Assembly: GCF_000832125.1 (NCBI RefSeq) | Contig: NZ_JPRK01000005.1 | Span: 486,881-550,880 of the forward strand | Length of the DNA: 64,000 nucleotides | Origin: Flavobacterium hibernum | GTDB lineage: Bacteria; Bacteroidota; Bacteroidia; Flavobacteriales; Flavobacteriaceae | Direction: 5' to 3' | Shown here: positions 36,938 through 45,569 of the stretch, one piece after another | Position numbering within the stretch: the first letter of the stretch is position 1 | Layout of the letters: every line of letters begins with the position of its first letter | Translations under genes and position numbers: made by a program | Notes under the pieces: generated by a model | The model's database searches: none | What the model was told of the DNA's origin: nothing | The model's input: only the letters and a program-made list of their open reading frames with translations

Positions 36938-37034
36938 TTTAATGCAATTAATTACATATTCCGTAAAAAATTATTATTTTTTTTACATGATGTATTTTTT
37001 AACTTAAAAATAATCATAATTCAAAAAATAAGCA

Positions 37035-37056
37035 TATTTTTGTGTAATCGATTACA
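37035..37056 (+). promoter_or_regulatory. Pectate lyase promoter -7 box with overlapping palindromic operator
   Basis: TATTTTTG (37035-37042) matches TAnnTTTG exactly. It is directly followed by the perfect 14-bp palindrome TGTAATCGATTACA (37043-37056), which would cover the transcription start near 37049. This geometry is that of a repressor operator. The leader would be about 80 nt. Confidence 0.65.
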
Positions 37057-37128
37057 ATTTTAAAATAACCACTAATTAAAATTGAGATCACAAAAAACCA
37101 CAAACTAAACAACCTTAAAAAACTACTT

Positions 37129-39681
37129 ATGAAAAAAAAACTACTTTACCTCATTTTACTGTTGGTCTCCGTACACCTATCGGCCCAACAATTGACCTTA
37201 ACAGAATCTTCAGGCTGGCTTGAATCTGCTTTTGTAAAATGGACACCACTTGCCGGAGTAGACAGTTACAATGTCTACTATACTGGAGGAGGCCAAACCA
37301 ATAAAAAAATCGATAACGAATTAATTCGTAGTTATGGTTCTTATTTCCGCGCTGACATTCCGGGTTTAGCTGCCGGAAACTACACGATAACAGTTAAACC
37401 AGTTACCGCAACTGTAGAAGGTGCAGGAAGTACGACATCTAGCTTAACAGTTTTAGCTCAAGATCGTAACGGCTTTGCTTTTGATGGTGGTCGTATTCCT
37501 GGAGCATATAATGCAGATGGAACCCCTAAAACTGGAGCCGTTATACTTTACATTACACAAAACACAAAAAATACAATTTCGATGAATATTACCGGAGCGA
37601 GCGCAAATCCATGCGTTGGTTTACAAAACATTTTATACGGTATTAAAAAAGGAAAAGACACACGTCCGTTTATCATTCGTTTAATTGGAAACATTACAGA
37701 TATGACAGTAATGGAAGGCGGCGACATTACAATCGAAAACGCAAATAATGCAAATAGTTATGTTACTATTGAAGGTATTGGAAATGATGCAGTTGTAAAC
37801 GGAATGGGAATACGTCTAAAATCGGCATCTAATATTGAAGTTAGTAATCTTGGTTTTATGAACTGTAATAGTACTGCTGGTGACAATGTTGGTTTACAAG
37901 ACAAAAATGACCACGTTTGGGTTCACAATTGTGATTTATTTTACGGAAATGCGGGTTCTGATGCCGATCAAATAAAAGGTGACGGAGCAATGGATAATAA
38001 AGGATCTACTTATGTAACTTTTGCTTACAATCACTTTTGGGATAGCGGAAAATCAAGTTTATTGGGATTAAGTGAAGGAACTACAACAGGTTTATACATC
38101 ACTTATCATCATAACTGGTTTGATCATTCAGATTCTCGTCATCCACGTGTAAGATTCTATTCAGCGCACATTTACAATAATTATTTCGATGGAAATTCAA
38201 AATATGGCTCAGGTGCTACTCTAGGTTCGTCATTGTTTGTAGAAAGCAATTATTATCGAAATAGTAAACACCCTATGATGATCTCTTTACAAGGAACTGA
38301 TGTTTGGGATGAAGCCAATCAGAAAAATAACCCTGGAACTTTAGGAACTTTTTCTGGCGAAGCTGGCGGATCTATCAAAGCATTTAACAACACTTTTGAT
38401 GCTGATATCGCAACCAACAACATGCGTTTTGTAGCTTATGGCGATACAAATCCATTATACAATGTGTCAGGAAAAATTAGTTCAACTACAGATTTCGATG
38501 CCTATGTTGTCACAAATCGAGGAGACCAGGTTCCTGCAACAGTAAAATCATTTTCAGGCGCTAATACCTATAATAATTTTGACACTAATGTATCATTATA
38601 TGTAAAAAATTTAGTTGTTGAACAACCGGCAACTGCAAAAGCAAAAGTGATTCAATACGCTGGACGTGTCTCTGGAGGTGATTTAAAATGGACTTTTAAC
38701 AATGCGACAGATGATTCTTCTGCCCTTGTTATTACAGCTCTTAAAACTGCACTTACTAACTATACTTCTACTCTAGTTGCAGTACAAGGCGAAACTGCCG
38801 CAGTTGTAAGCAGTCAAACGCTTTCTACTGACACGGACAACAATCAAACAGTAACTGCTAACACGGCAATAGAACCAATGATATTTACTTGGGGAGGTGA
38901 CGCAACTAATGCAACCGTAACGGGTTTACCATCAAACGGAATCATTTTTACAAAAGATACTCCAAACAAAACTATTACAATTTCTGGAACTCCAACTGCA
39001 AATGTATCCTATTCAATCGCTACTAGTGGTGCGGCGGGAACACCAGCAACTGCAACAGGAACGATAACTCTTGAAGGCGCAGTAACAACTCCTCCTGGCG
39101 ATCAAATACACAATTTTACTACATCAGGAAAAGACAATACTTTTTACACTATTACAGGAAATCTTGCTACAAACAAAGGAACTGTAACCTATAAAGATTT
39201 GACATTAACCCAGTGTCTAAAAATGGAAACTGCAACTACCATAACATACACAACTACGCAAACCAGTACATTGACACTTGTATTTGTAGAAGCAGCCGGT
39301 ACTGCAAAAATAGACGGTACAAATTATACCGCTACAGGAGGAGTTCTCACTCTAACTCTAGATGCAGGCAATCATACAATTGCGAAAAAAGATACTGCAA
39401 ATTTATTCTATATAAAAACTGCTTACAGTGGCAATCTAGGATTAAACCCGAAATTTGCTGCAAGCAGCTTAGCAATTTATCCAAATCCAGTTTCAAATCA
39501 ATTATTTATCTCTGCCGAAAATGTTCAAAAAATTGAAATTTATAATATGTTGGGAACTTTAGTAAAAACAGCGATAAAAGACACCGAATCTATCGATCTA
39601 ACCAATCTATCTTCAGGAAATTATTTAGTAAAAATAACAACTGATCAAGGCTCAGTAACAAAAAAATTAATCAAAAAATAA
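37129..39681 (+). CDS. Secreted pectate lyase (PL1-type) with T9SS sorting domain
   Basis: 850 residues. The signal peptide ends VHLSAQ. A fibronectin-III-like domain (about 20-115, SAFVKWTPLAGVDSYNVYYTG) precedes a right-handed beta-helix pectate lyase domain (about 120-500) with the family 1 pattern VWVHNCDLFYG, DGAMDNKGSTYVTFAYNHFWD and YHHNWFDHSDSRHPRVRF. A beta domain (about 560-650), a second beta module (about 660-765) and a type A sorting domain (about 775-850, IYPNPVSNQLFIS...TKKLIKK) follow. It cleaves polygalacturonate by beta-elimination at the cell surface or outside. Likely induced by pectin through the palindromes upstream. It stands alone, with no SusCD pair nearby. Confidence 0.92.
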   Translation: MKKKLLYLILLLVSVHLSAQQLTLTESSGWLESAFVKWTPLAGVDSYNVYYTGGGQTNKKIDNELIRSYGSYFRADIPGLAAGNYTITVKPVTATVEGAGSTTSSLTVLAQDRNGFAFDGGRIPGAYNADGTPKTGAVILYITQNTKNTISMNITGASANPCVGLQNILYGIKKGKDTRPFIIRLIGNITDMTVMEGGDITIENANNANSYVTIEGIGNDAVVNGMGIRLKSASNIEVSNLGFMNCNSTAGDNVGLQDKNDHVWVHNCDLFYGNAGSDADQIKGDGAMDNKGSTYVTFAYNHFWDSGKSSLLGLSEGTTTGLYITYHHNWFDHSDSRHPRVRFYSAHIYNNYFDGNSKYGSGATLGSSLFVESNYYRNSKHPMMISLQGTDVWDEANQKNNPGTLGTFSGEAGGSIKAFNNTFDADIATNNMRFVAYGDTNPLYNVSGKISSTTDFDAYVVTNRGDQVPATVKSFSGANTYNNFDTNVSLYVKNLVVEQPATAKAKVIQYAGRVSGGDLKWTFNNATDDSSALVITALKTALTNYTSTLVAVQGETAAVVSSQTLSTDTDNNQTVTANTAIEPMIFTWGGDATNATVTGLPSNGIIFTKDTPNKTITISGTPTANVSYSIATSGAAGTPATATGTITLEGAVTTPPGDQIHNFTTSGKDNTFYTITGNLATNKGTVTYKDLTLTQCLKMETATTITYTTTQTSTLTLVFVEAAGTAKIDGTNYTATGGVLTLTLDAGNHTIAKKDTANLFYIKTAYSGNLGLNPKFAASSLAIYPNPVSNQLFISAENVQKIEIYNMLGTLVKTAIKDTESIDLTNLSSGNYLVKITTDQGSVTKKLIKK

Positions 39682-39693
39682 TAACCAAAAAAC

Positions 39694-39733
39694 AAAAAGA
39701 AAGGGCTTCCTAAATTGGAAGCCCTTTCTTTTT
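39694..39733. terminator. Bidirectional terminator between pectate lyase and aldehyde dehydrogenase
   Basis: A 17-bp perfect stem (39694-39710 with 39717-39733, core AAAGGGCTTCC) with a 6-nt loop, A-tract left and T-tract right, between two convergent genes. Confidence 0.92.
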
Positions 39734-39750
39734 ATAACTAATCTCTAGAA

Positions 39751-41304
39751 CTACAAATCGAACTTGATTCCTTGTGCCAAAGGCAAACTTGTAGTATAAT
39801 TGATTGTATTCGTTTGTCGGCGCATATAAATTTTCCAGGCATCAGATCCAGATTCTCTTCCTCCACCAGTTTCTTTTTCTCCACCAAAAGCACCACCAAT
39901 TTCTGCACCCGAAGTTCCAATATTTACATTTGCAATTCCGCAATCTGATCCTACTACAGATAAAAATCTTTCGGCCTCACGTAAATTATTTGTCATAATA
40001 GCCGATGATAATCCTTGACCTACTCCGTTCTGGATTTCGATTGCATTATCTACTTCGCCCGAATATTTGATTAGATACAAAACTGGAGCAAAAGTTTCGT
40101 GCTGAACAATAGCAAATGAATTCTGAGCTTCTGCAATTGCAGGTTTAACATAACAGCCACTTTCGTAACCGTCACCCGAAAGCACTCCACCTTCAACCAA
40201 AATTTTTCCACCCTCGGCAACAACTTTATTCAAAGCAACAGCATACATTTCAACCGCATGTGTATCAATTAGCGGTCCAACATGATTGTTTTCGTCAAGT
40301 GGATTTCCAATTCTCAATTGCTTATATGCTGCAACTAATGCATCTTTTACCTTGTCGTAAATACTCTCATGAATAATTAATCTACGAGTTGATGTACAAC
40401 GTTGTCCAGCAGTTCCAACAGCACCAAAAACAGCACCAATAACCGTCATTTTTATATCGGCATCAGGAGTTACAATAATAGCATTGTTTCCACCTAGCTC
40501 AAGTAATGATTTTCCTAAACGTCCTGCAACAGTTTGAGCTACAATTTTTCCCATTCGAGTTGAACCTGTAGCAGAAACTAACGGAATTCGAGTATCAGCC
40601 GTCATTAATTCGCCAATTTTATAATCGCCATTAATTAAACATGAAATTCCTTCCGGTAAATTATTTTCTTTAATAACCTGTGCAATAATATTTTGACAAG
40701 CAATTCCACAAAGAGGTGTTTTTTCAGATGGTTTCCAAACGCAAACGTCTCCAGAAATCCAGGCTAAAGCTGTATTCCAAGACCAAACTGCCACAGGAAA
40801 GTTAAATGCCGAAATGATTCCAACAACTCCTAATGAATGATACTGTTCATACATACGGTGTCCAGGTCTTTCAGAATGCATTGTTAATCCGTGTAATTGA
40901 CGAGATAAACCAACAGCAAAATCGCAGATATCTATCATTTCCTGAACTTCACCATAACCTTCTTGCAAAGATTTTCCCATTTCATAAGAAACCAATTTAC
41001 CAAGTGCTTCTTTATTTTCGCGTAACTTTTGCCCAAACTGACGAACAATTTCTCCACGTTGCGGCGCAGGAATTAAACGAAATGTTTTGAAAGCTTCTGT
41101 TGCCGCTTGCATAACTTTTTCATAATCCTGAGCAGTTGACATTTTTACCGAAGCAATTAATTTTCCGTCAACTGGTGAATAACTTTCTAAAATTTCTCCA
41201 GAAGAAAAATTCTGTAAACCTGTTGATGTTCCTTCATTTATCGTTTTGATGCCCAATTTTTCCAGAGCCTCATTCATTCCAAATTGCGATGCTATTGTTG
41301 TCAT
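39751..41304 (-). CDS. ALDH7-type aldehyde dehydrogenase (alpha-aminoadipate semialdehyde / piperideine-6-carboxylate dehydrogenase)
   Basis: 517 residues. The catalytic Cys303 (GTAGQRCTSTRRLI) and general-base Glu269 (LLELGGNN) are in place, with NAD contacts around FNFPVAVWSWN and WKPSEKTPL. The C-terminal stretch NVNIGTSGAEIGGAFGGEKETGGGRESGSDAWK is the hallmark of ALDH7 (antiquitin) enzymes, which oxidise alpha-aminoadipic semialdehyde in lysine breakdown; the cyclic form is piperideine-6-carboxylate. Cytoplasmic. It is alone on its strand, with no lysine aminotransferase beside it. Substrate is from family knowledge only; other semialdehydes are possible. Confidence 0.92.
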   Translation of the reverse strand: MTTIASQFGMNEALEKLGIKTINEGTSTGLQNFSSGEILESYSPVDGKLIASVKMSTAQDYEKVMQAATEAFKTFRLIPAPQRGEIVRQFGQKLRENKEALGKLVSYEMGKSLQEGYGEVQEMIDICDFAVGLSRQLHGLTMHSERPGHRMYEQYHSLGVVGIISAFNFPVAVWSWNTALAWISGDVCVWKPSEKTPLCGIACQNIIAQVIKENNLPEGISCLINGDYKIGELMTADTRIPLVSATGSTRMGKIVAQTVAGRLGKSLLELGGNNAIIVTPDADIKMTVIGAVFGAVGTAGQRCTSTRRLIIHESIYDKVKDALVAAYKQLRIGNPLDENNHVGPLIDTHAVEMYAVALNKVVAEGGKILVEGGVLSGDGYESGCYVKPAIAEAQNSFAIVQHETFAPVLYLIKYSGEVDNAIEIQNGVGQGLSSAIMTNNLREAERFLSVVGSDCGIANVNIGTSGAEIGGAFGGEKETGGGRESGSDAWKIYMRRQTNTINYTTSLPLAQGIKFDL

Positions 41305-41486
41305 TGTAACTTTTTTAGTTAAAATTGTTATGTTTTTATGTAAAGATATTATTTCGAGTTGAATTTCAACTGCCTTTTATTGTTAAAAACAAAGTAAATT
41401 TAGAGTTATTAAATATCAATTTCTCAAAAACACACCAATTTATTCATATCAATTGATGAAATTTGTATTCTCAAAATTACTTAAAC

Positions 41487-42446
41487 ATGACTATTTTCAA
41501 TCGTCTTTTACTTTGCTTCGTTTTCCTTTCTTTTAATGCTTTTTCACAAAAAGTACAAAAAACTTCTTTTCAGGTTGTTCCTTTAGGAATTAAAGGCGGA
41601 ATTGACGAAAAAAATCTTTCGGCTTATATGGTCGCTCCAATAAACACAAACGATTATATCTGTTTGGATGCGGGAACTATAAATGCGGGAATTGAAAAAG
41701 CAATTGAAAAAAAAGTTTTTAAAGTTTCAACAAGTGACGTTTTAAGAAAATATATTAAAGGGTATTTTATTTCGCATGCACACTTAGATCACGTTTCAGG
41801 ATTGATTATTAATTCTCCTGCCGATTCTTCAAAGACAGTTTATGCAACGGAGAAATGTATGGAAATGATGGAGAATCATTACTTCAACGATCAAACTTGG
41901 GCTAATTTTGGAGACAAAGGACCTGGAGTTCCTTTGAAAAAATATCATTTTCAAACTTTAAATATTGGTACAGAAACTCCAATTACCAATACCGCAATGA
42001 CGGTAAAAGCTTTTCCGTTAAGCCATGTTAATCCTTTTGAGAGTACTGCATTTTTAATTAGAAACGAAGATTCGTATGTTTTATATTTAGGAGACACAGG
42101 ACCAGACGCTGTAGAAAAAAGTGATAAATTAAAAGAACTTTGGACTGCTGTCGCACCACTTGTTAAGTCTAAACAATTAAAAGGCATTTTTATCGAAGTT
42201 TCATTCCCAAATGAGCAGCCAGATCAATTTTTGTTTGGTCATTTGACTCCAAATTATTTAATGAAAGAACTTCACACTTTAGAAGATTTATCAGGAAAAG
42301 ATTCGCTTAAAGGTTTCAATATTATCGTTACACATTTAAAACCTCCCACTAAAAATATCCTAAAACTTAAAGAACAATTGCAAAAGCAAAATGATTTAGG
42401 AGTTAAGATTATTTATCCTGAGCAAGGAAAAAGATTTGAGTTGTAA
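41487..42446 (+). CDS. Exported class II 3',5'-cyclic-nucleotide phosphodiesterase
   Basis: 319 residues from the ATG at 41487 (MTIFNRLLLCFVF), giving a signal peptide ending AFSQ; the upstream in-frame ATG at 41463 is rejected for that reason. Metallo-beta-lactamase fold: the class II PDE signature SHAHLDHVSGLI supplies zinc ligands, with later ligands in LSHVNP, YLGDTGPD and THLKPP. The family hydrolyses cAMP and cGMP; the prototype is periplasmic in Vibrio and low-affinity in yeast. An exported form would act on extracellular or periplasmic cyclic nucleotides (inference). Convergent with the next gene across a strong hairpin. Confidence 0.85.
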   Translation: MTIFNRLLLCFVFLSFNAFSQKVQKTSFQVVPLGIKGGIDEKNLSAYMVAPINTNDYICLDAGTINAGIEKAIEKKVFKVSTSDVLRKYIKGYFISHAHLDHVSGLIINSPADSSKTVYATEKCMEMMENHYFNDQTWANFGDKGPGVPLKKYHFQTLNIGTETPITNTAMTVKAFPLSHVNPFESTAFLIRNEDSYVLYLGDTGPDAVEKSDKLKELWTAVAPLVKSKQLKGIFIEVSFPNEQPDQFLFGHLTPNYLMKELHTLEDLSGKDSLKGFNIIVTHLKPPTKNILKLKEQLQKQNDLGVKIIYPEQGKRFEL

Positions 42447-42479
42447 TTTAGACTTTAGAAACTAATCATTTAACGTTCT

Positions 42480-42512
42480 AAACCCGACAGGTTTTAAAAA
42501 CCTGTCGGGTTT
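42480..42512. terminator. Bidirectional hairpin terminator / dispersed repeat
   Basis: A perfect 16-bp stem (42480-42495 with 42497-42512, core AACCCGACAGGTTTT) lies between convergent genes. The same GACAGGT hairpin is, to my recollection, scattered through flavobacterial genomes, so it may be a mobile-like repeat recruited as terminator. Confidence 0.8.
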
Positions 42513-42532
42513 GAATTGAATTCAATATAATT

Positions 42533-43072
42533 TTATTTCTTCGCTACAAACCTAGGGTCCGATTCCATTACAGTTCCGCATTTATCACAAGTTCTTAATT
42601 CCTCTGAATTGTAAAAATGTTCGAAATGTGGCAGAAAGTCTTTCTCAATATTATGAAGTTCAAAAAATACTTCGTACAATTTATGATTGCAATTATCGCA
42701 ATGCCAAAGCAATCCATCTGTATATCCTTTTCCAGCACGTTTACGCTCGATGACCAAACCTATAGAACCAGCAGAGCGAACTGGAGAATGTGGAACTTTT
42801 GCAGGATGAAGATACATATCACCAGCGTTTAACTCCATTTCTTTTCGTTCTCCATCTTCCTGAATTATAACTTTTATACTTCCTTCAAGTTGATAAAATA
42901 GCTCTTCGGTTTCGTTATAATGATAATCTTTTCGTGCGTTTGGTCCAGCAACAATCATTACGATATAATCGCCAGAATCTACATAAAGATTTTTGTTCCC
43001 AACTGGTGGTTTTAGTAAATGACGGTTTTCGTCGATCCATTTTGTAAGGTTGAAAGGTTTTGCTATTGCCAT
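42533..43072 (-). CDS. 3-hydroxyanthranilate 3,4-dioxygenase
   Basis: 179 residues, a cupin that opens the ring of 3-hydroxyanthranilate to 2-amino-3-carboxymuconate semialdehyde in tryptophan (kynurenine) breakdown or quinolinate/NAD synthesis. Catalytic iron ligands His51, Glu57 (DYHYNETEEL) and His95 (VPHSPVR) are in place. The second, rubredoxin-like metal site has Cys125, Cys128 (HCDNC) and Cys162, Cys165 (CDKC), as in bacterial enzymes of this family. Length is typical. No other kynurenine-pathway gene is adjacent except an ALDH7-type dehydrogenase 1.2 kb away. Confidence 0.95.
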   Translation of the reverse strand: MAIAKPFNLTKWIDENRHLLKPPVGNKNLYVDSGDYIVMIVAGPNARKDYHYNETEELFYQLEGSIKVIIQEDGERKEMELNAGDMYLHPAKVPHSPVRSAGSIGLVIERKRAGKGYTDGLLWHCDNCNHKLYEVFFELHNIEKDFLPHFEHFYNSEELRTCDKCGTVMESDPRFVAKK

Positions 43073-43133
43073 TTTTTGAAGTACTGAGTTTGTATGAAGC
43101 TAAGTTAGTGAAAAGTTTTCAGTCGTAACACTT

Positions 43134-43193
43134 AGTATTCAGTCGCAATCGCGGTTTTCAGGAAGTTGAGACTGAAGACTGAGACTGAATACT
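43134..43193. repeat. Inverted repeat between two minus-strand genes
   Basis: AGTATTCAGTC (43134-43144) and GACTGAATACT (43183-43193) are exact inverted repeats. The interval also carries partial copies of the same word (TTTTCAGTC, GACTGAAGACT). No gene is present; probably a dispersed repeat that may act as a weak terminator. Confidence 0.55.
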
Positions 43194-43198
43194 TAAAA

Positions 43199-44302
43199 CT
43201 ATTTCATTTCTTTTATCAAATAAATATAAACCGGAAAGTGATCACTAAAACCTACTTCGGTTTGACTATGACGAAGCGGATATCCTTTATATTGTCCTGA
43301 AGTTTGCACCAAATAAGGTCGGTTAAAAATACCTCCTTTCCAAAACTTGAAATTCGAATAATCGGGTTTTATAAGAGATTCTGTCATTATAATTTGGTCA
43401 AAAATATCCCACGAATCACGAAATGCAATTGTTCCCATTCCCTTATTCATCATTTCCTCGAAAGGATTATACATCCCAAACTCTGTAACTTCGGCCTTTT
43501 TTGCCTTTGCTCCTAATGCTATTTTTATACTTTTATTATAAGGTCCATCATTAAAATCTCCCATTGTAAACACTTTCGCATTTGGATTAATTTGCTGCAA
43601 AGAATCAATGATTCTTCTGTTTAATTGTCCTGCTGCTTCACGAAATTGACTACTTGCTTTCTCACCTCCGGATCGTGATGGCCAGTGATTTACGATGATA
43701 CTGATTTCCTCATCATCTAAAAAGCCCGTAATTAAAAGTTGATCTCTTGTAAAAATTCGATTTTTATTGTTTTTTGACTCATTTTCAGTTTCAAAATCTT
43801 CAACCATTTCTTGTTTATCTTCTTTTGCAGCAGCATTATTTTTGTAAATCAATAAGGGAATATTGGAGAAAGATGTTGGTCTAAAATATTTTTTCTGATA
43901 AAGTAAAGCAACGTCAATTCCGCGTTTATCCGGCGAATCAAAATGAATAATTCCGTAATCATGATTTACTAATTGTGGCATTTTAATTAAATCTTCCAGA
44001 ACACCACGATTCTCAACTTCAGAACCTCCAATGATTGTGGGTGCGTTTGAGTTTTCTGGTTTTCCAATTTCAGATATCACTCTCGCCAGATTACTCAATT
44101 TTTGCTTATATTTTTCTTCTGTCCAATGTTGAACACCGGTTGGAGTCCATTCGTCATCATTTGTACTTGCGTCGTCTGTTGTATCAAAAAGATTTTCGAA
44201 ATTATAAAATGCAACGGTGTGAATATTATATTTTTTTGATTGTGCCTGAAGCGAAAATGAAAAAAAAATAATGAAATAGAGTTGAAATAGAACGAGCTTC
44301 AT
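43199..44302 (-). CDS. Exported endonuclease/exonuclease/phosphatase-family protein
   Basis: 367 residues. A signal peptide ends SLQAQ (residue 21). The EEP fold is recognisable from FYNFENLFDT (first Asn/Glu metal motif), GGSEVENRGVL, VNHWPSRSGGE, FTMGDFNDGP (Asp/Asn) and the terminal SDHFPVYIYL (catalytic Asp-His). Such proteins are metal-dependent phosphodiesterases acting on nucleic acids, lipids or inositol phosphates; the substrate cannot be told. Export suggests scavenging of phosphate or nucleotides outside the cytoplasm. Confidence 0.88.
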   Translation of the reverse strand: MKLVLFQLYFIIFFSFSLQAQSKKYNIHTVAFYNFENLFDTTDDASTNDDEWTPTGVQHWTEEKYKQKLSNLARVISEIGKPENSNAPTIIGGSEVENRGVLEDLIKMPQLVNHDYGIIHFDSPDKRGIDVALLYQKKYFRPTSFSNIPLLIYKNNAAAKEDKQEMVEDFETENESKNNKNRIFTRDQLLITGFLDDEEISIIVNHWPSRSGGEKASSQFREAAGQLNRRIIDSLQQINPNAKVFTMGDFNDGPYNKSIKIALGAKAKKAEVTEFGMYNPFEEMMNKGMGTIAFRDSWDIFDQIIMTESLIKPDYSNFKFWKGGIFNRPYLVQTSGQYKGYPLRHSQTEVGFSDHFPVYIYLIKEMK

Positions 44303-44438
44303 GGTTAATTATTTTACAAAAACCAATGTACACAAAATAATTAATTGTAAGAAAATTCAAATAAATTATTTATGTGTTTTATTTGTTTATGCTAAAATCT
44401 CTTGTAACTTGCTTACTTAATTTATCACTTAATAAAAA

Positions 44439-45512
44439 ATGAAAAAACTATGTTTTGCTCTTGTCTTATCTCTTTTATTTAATATTTCTCATGGGCAAAA
44501 AAACACTTCATTTGTTGACAGTATCAGAATCACGCATCACATTCCTGAACTAGCTTATGCTGTAGTTTCGGCCGACTCAATTTTAGAAATTCAAACATTG
44601 GGTTATCAACGCATCGACTCAAAATACAAGGCAAAAATTAGCGATAAATTCCGCTTAGGATCTATGACAAAAACAGTTACGAGTTATATTGCAGCGGTTT
44701 TGGTTAAGGAAGGAAAAATAAAATGGGATACTAATTTTTTTGATCTATATCCAGAATTAAAAGCCAAAAGTAATCCGGCAACTTACAATTTTACATTGCA
44801 GGACTTTATAACTTTTCGTGCCAACATAAATACTTGGTCTTACGGAAATGAAAACCCAACTCAAAAAGAGATTAAAGGCAATAATCAACAACAGCGTTAC
44901 GAATTTATTTCTTGGTTTTTGAAACAAAACCCTGTTACAGAAACACAACCTATATTTTGGTCTAATCCAAGTTATGTTGCAGCGGGACTTATGCTAGAAA
45001 AAGCATCTGGCAAAAACTATGAAACTTTAGTAAAAGAATTGGGCAAAAATTTAAACATCGATTTTGACTTTGGGCAGCCAAATTTCAAAAATCAAAATGA
45101 GCCTTGGGGACACGACGAAGATTTAAAACCAGAAAAACCAGCATTAAATTACAAACTAAACTGGCTTTCTTCGGCAGGAAATATAAATGTTAGTTTACCT
45201 GATTATTGTAAATTTATTCAAATGCAACTTCAAGGTTTAGAAGGAAAATCAAAATTATTTACAAAAGACGAATTTAATTATATGCATTTTGGCTTACCCG
45301 AATTTTCTTTTGGATGGAATTCTGAAATTAAAGAATCCAATCAATTACTATATTCATTTCATAACGGAAATCCGGGAACTTTTTTAACCAAAGTGTATAT
45401 TTGTAAATCCATAAACAAGGCTTTTATTCTTTTTGCCAATGTGCAATCTGAAGAAGCAGATAAAGGATTAATTTTAATTCTTGAAAATTTACAAAACAAA
45501 TATGGCGGTTAA
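44439..45512 (+). CDS. Exported serine hydrolase, beta-lactamase class C/penicillin-binding-like, atypical active site
   Basis: 357 residues. A signal peptide ends ISHGQ. The nucleophile motif SxxK is present at Ser75-Lys78 (LGSMTKTV). The third motif is HxG-like (SFHNGNPG). The second motif, normally YxN, reads W174-S-N176 (IFWSNPSY), so the usual Tyr general base is a Trp. The HTSG-type loop after the active site is also missing. It may be a peptidase or esterase with altered catalysis, or a binding protein. It is followed after 57 bp by an LD-carboxypeptidase, hinting at a cell-wall role (inference). Confidence 0.85.
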   Translation: MKKLCFALVLSLLFNISHGQKNTSFVDSIRITHHIPELAYAVVSADSILEIQTLGYQRIDSKYKAKISDKFRLGSMTKTVTSYIAAVLVKEGKIKWDTNFFDLYPELKAKSNPATYNFTLQDFITFRANINTWSYGNENPTQKEIKGNNQQQRYEFISWFLKQNPVTETQPIFWSNPSYVAAGLMLEKASGKNYETLVKELGKNLNIDFDFGQPNFKNQNEPWGHDEDLKPEKPALNYKLNWLSSAGNINVSLPDYCKFIQMQLQGLEGKSKLFTKDEFNYMHFGLPEFSFGWNSEIKESNQLLYSFHNGNPGTFLTKVYICKSINKAFILFANVQSEEADKGLILILENLQNKYGG

Positions 45513-45569
45513 TAATTGAATAGAAACCTCATCTAAAAAATAATTTATAATTTTAAGCAAAAAGAAACT

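Larger units (their letters stand above)
36605..37128. other. Regulatory intergenic region upstream of pectate lyase
   Basis: 524 bp with no coding frame of note, very AT-rich. It holds a 12-bp inverted repeat (36918-36929 with 36951-36962) and two copies of TGTAAT-N2-ATTACA. The first about 320 bp (36605-36917) show nothing I can interpret. Confidence 0.7.
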
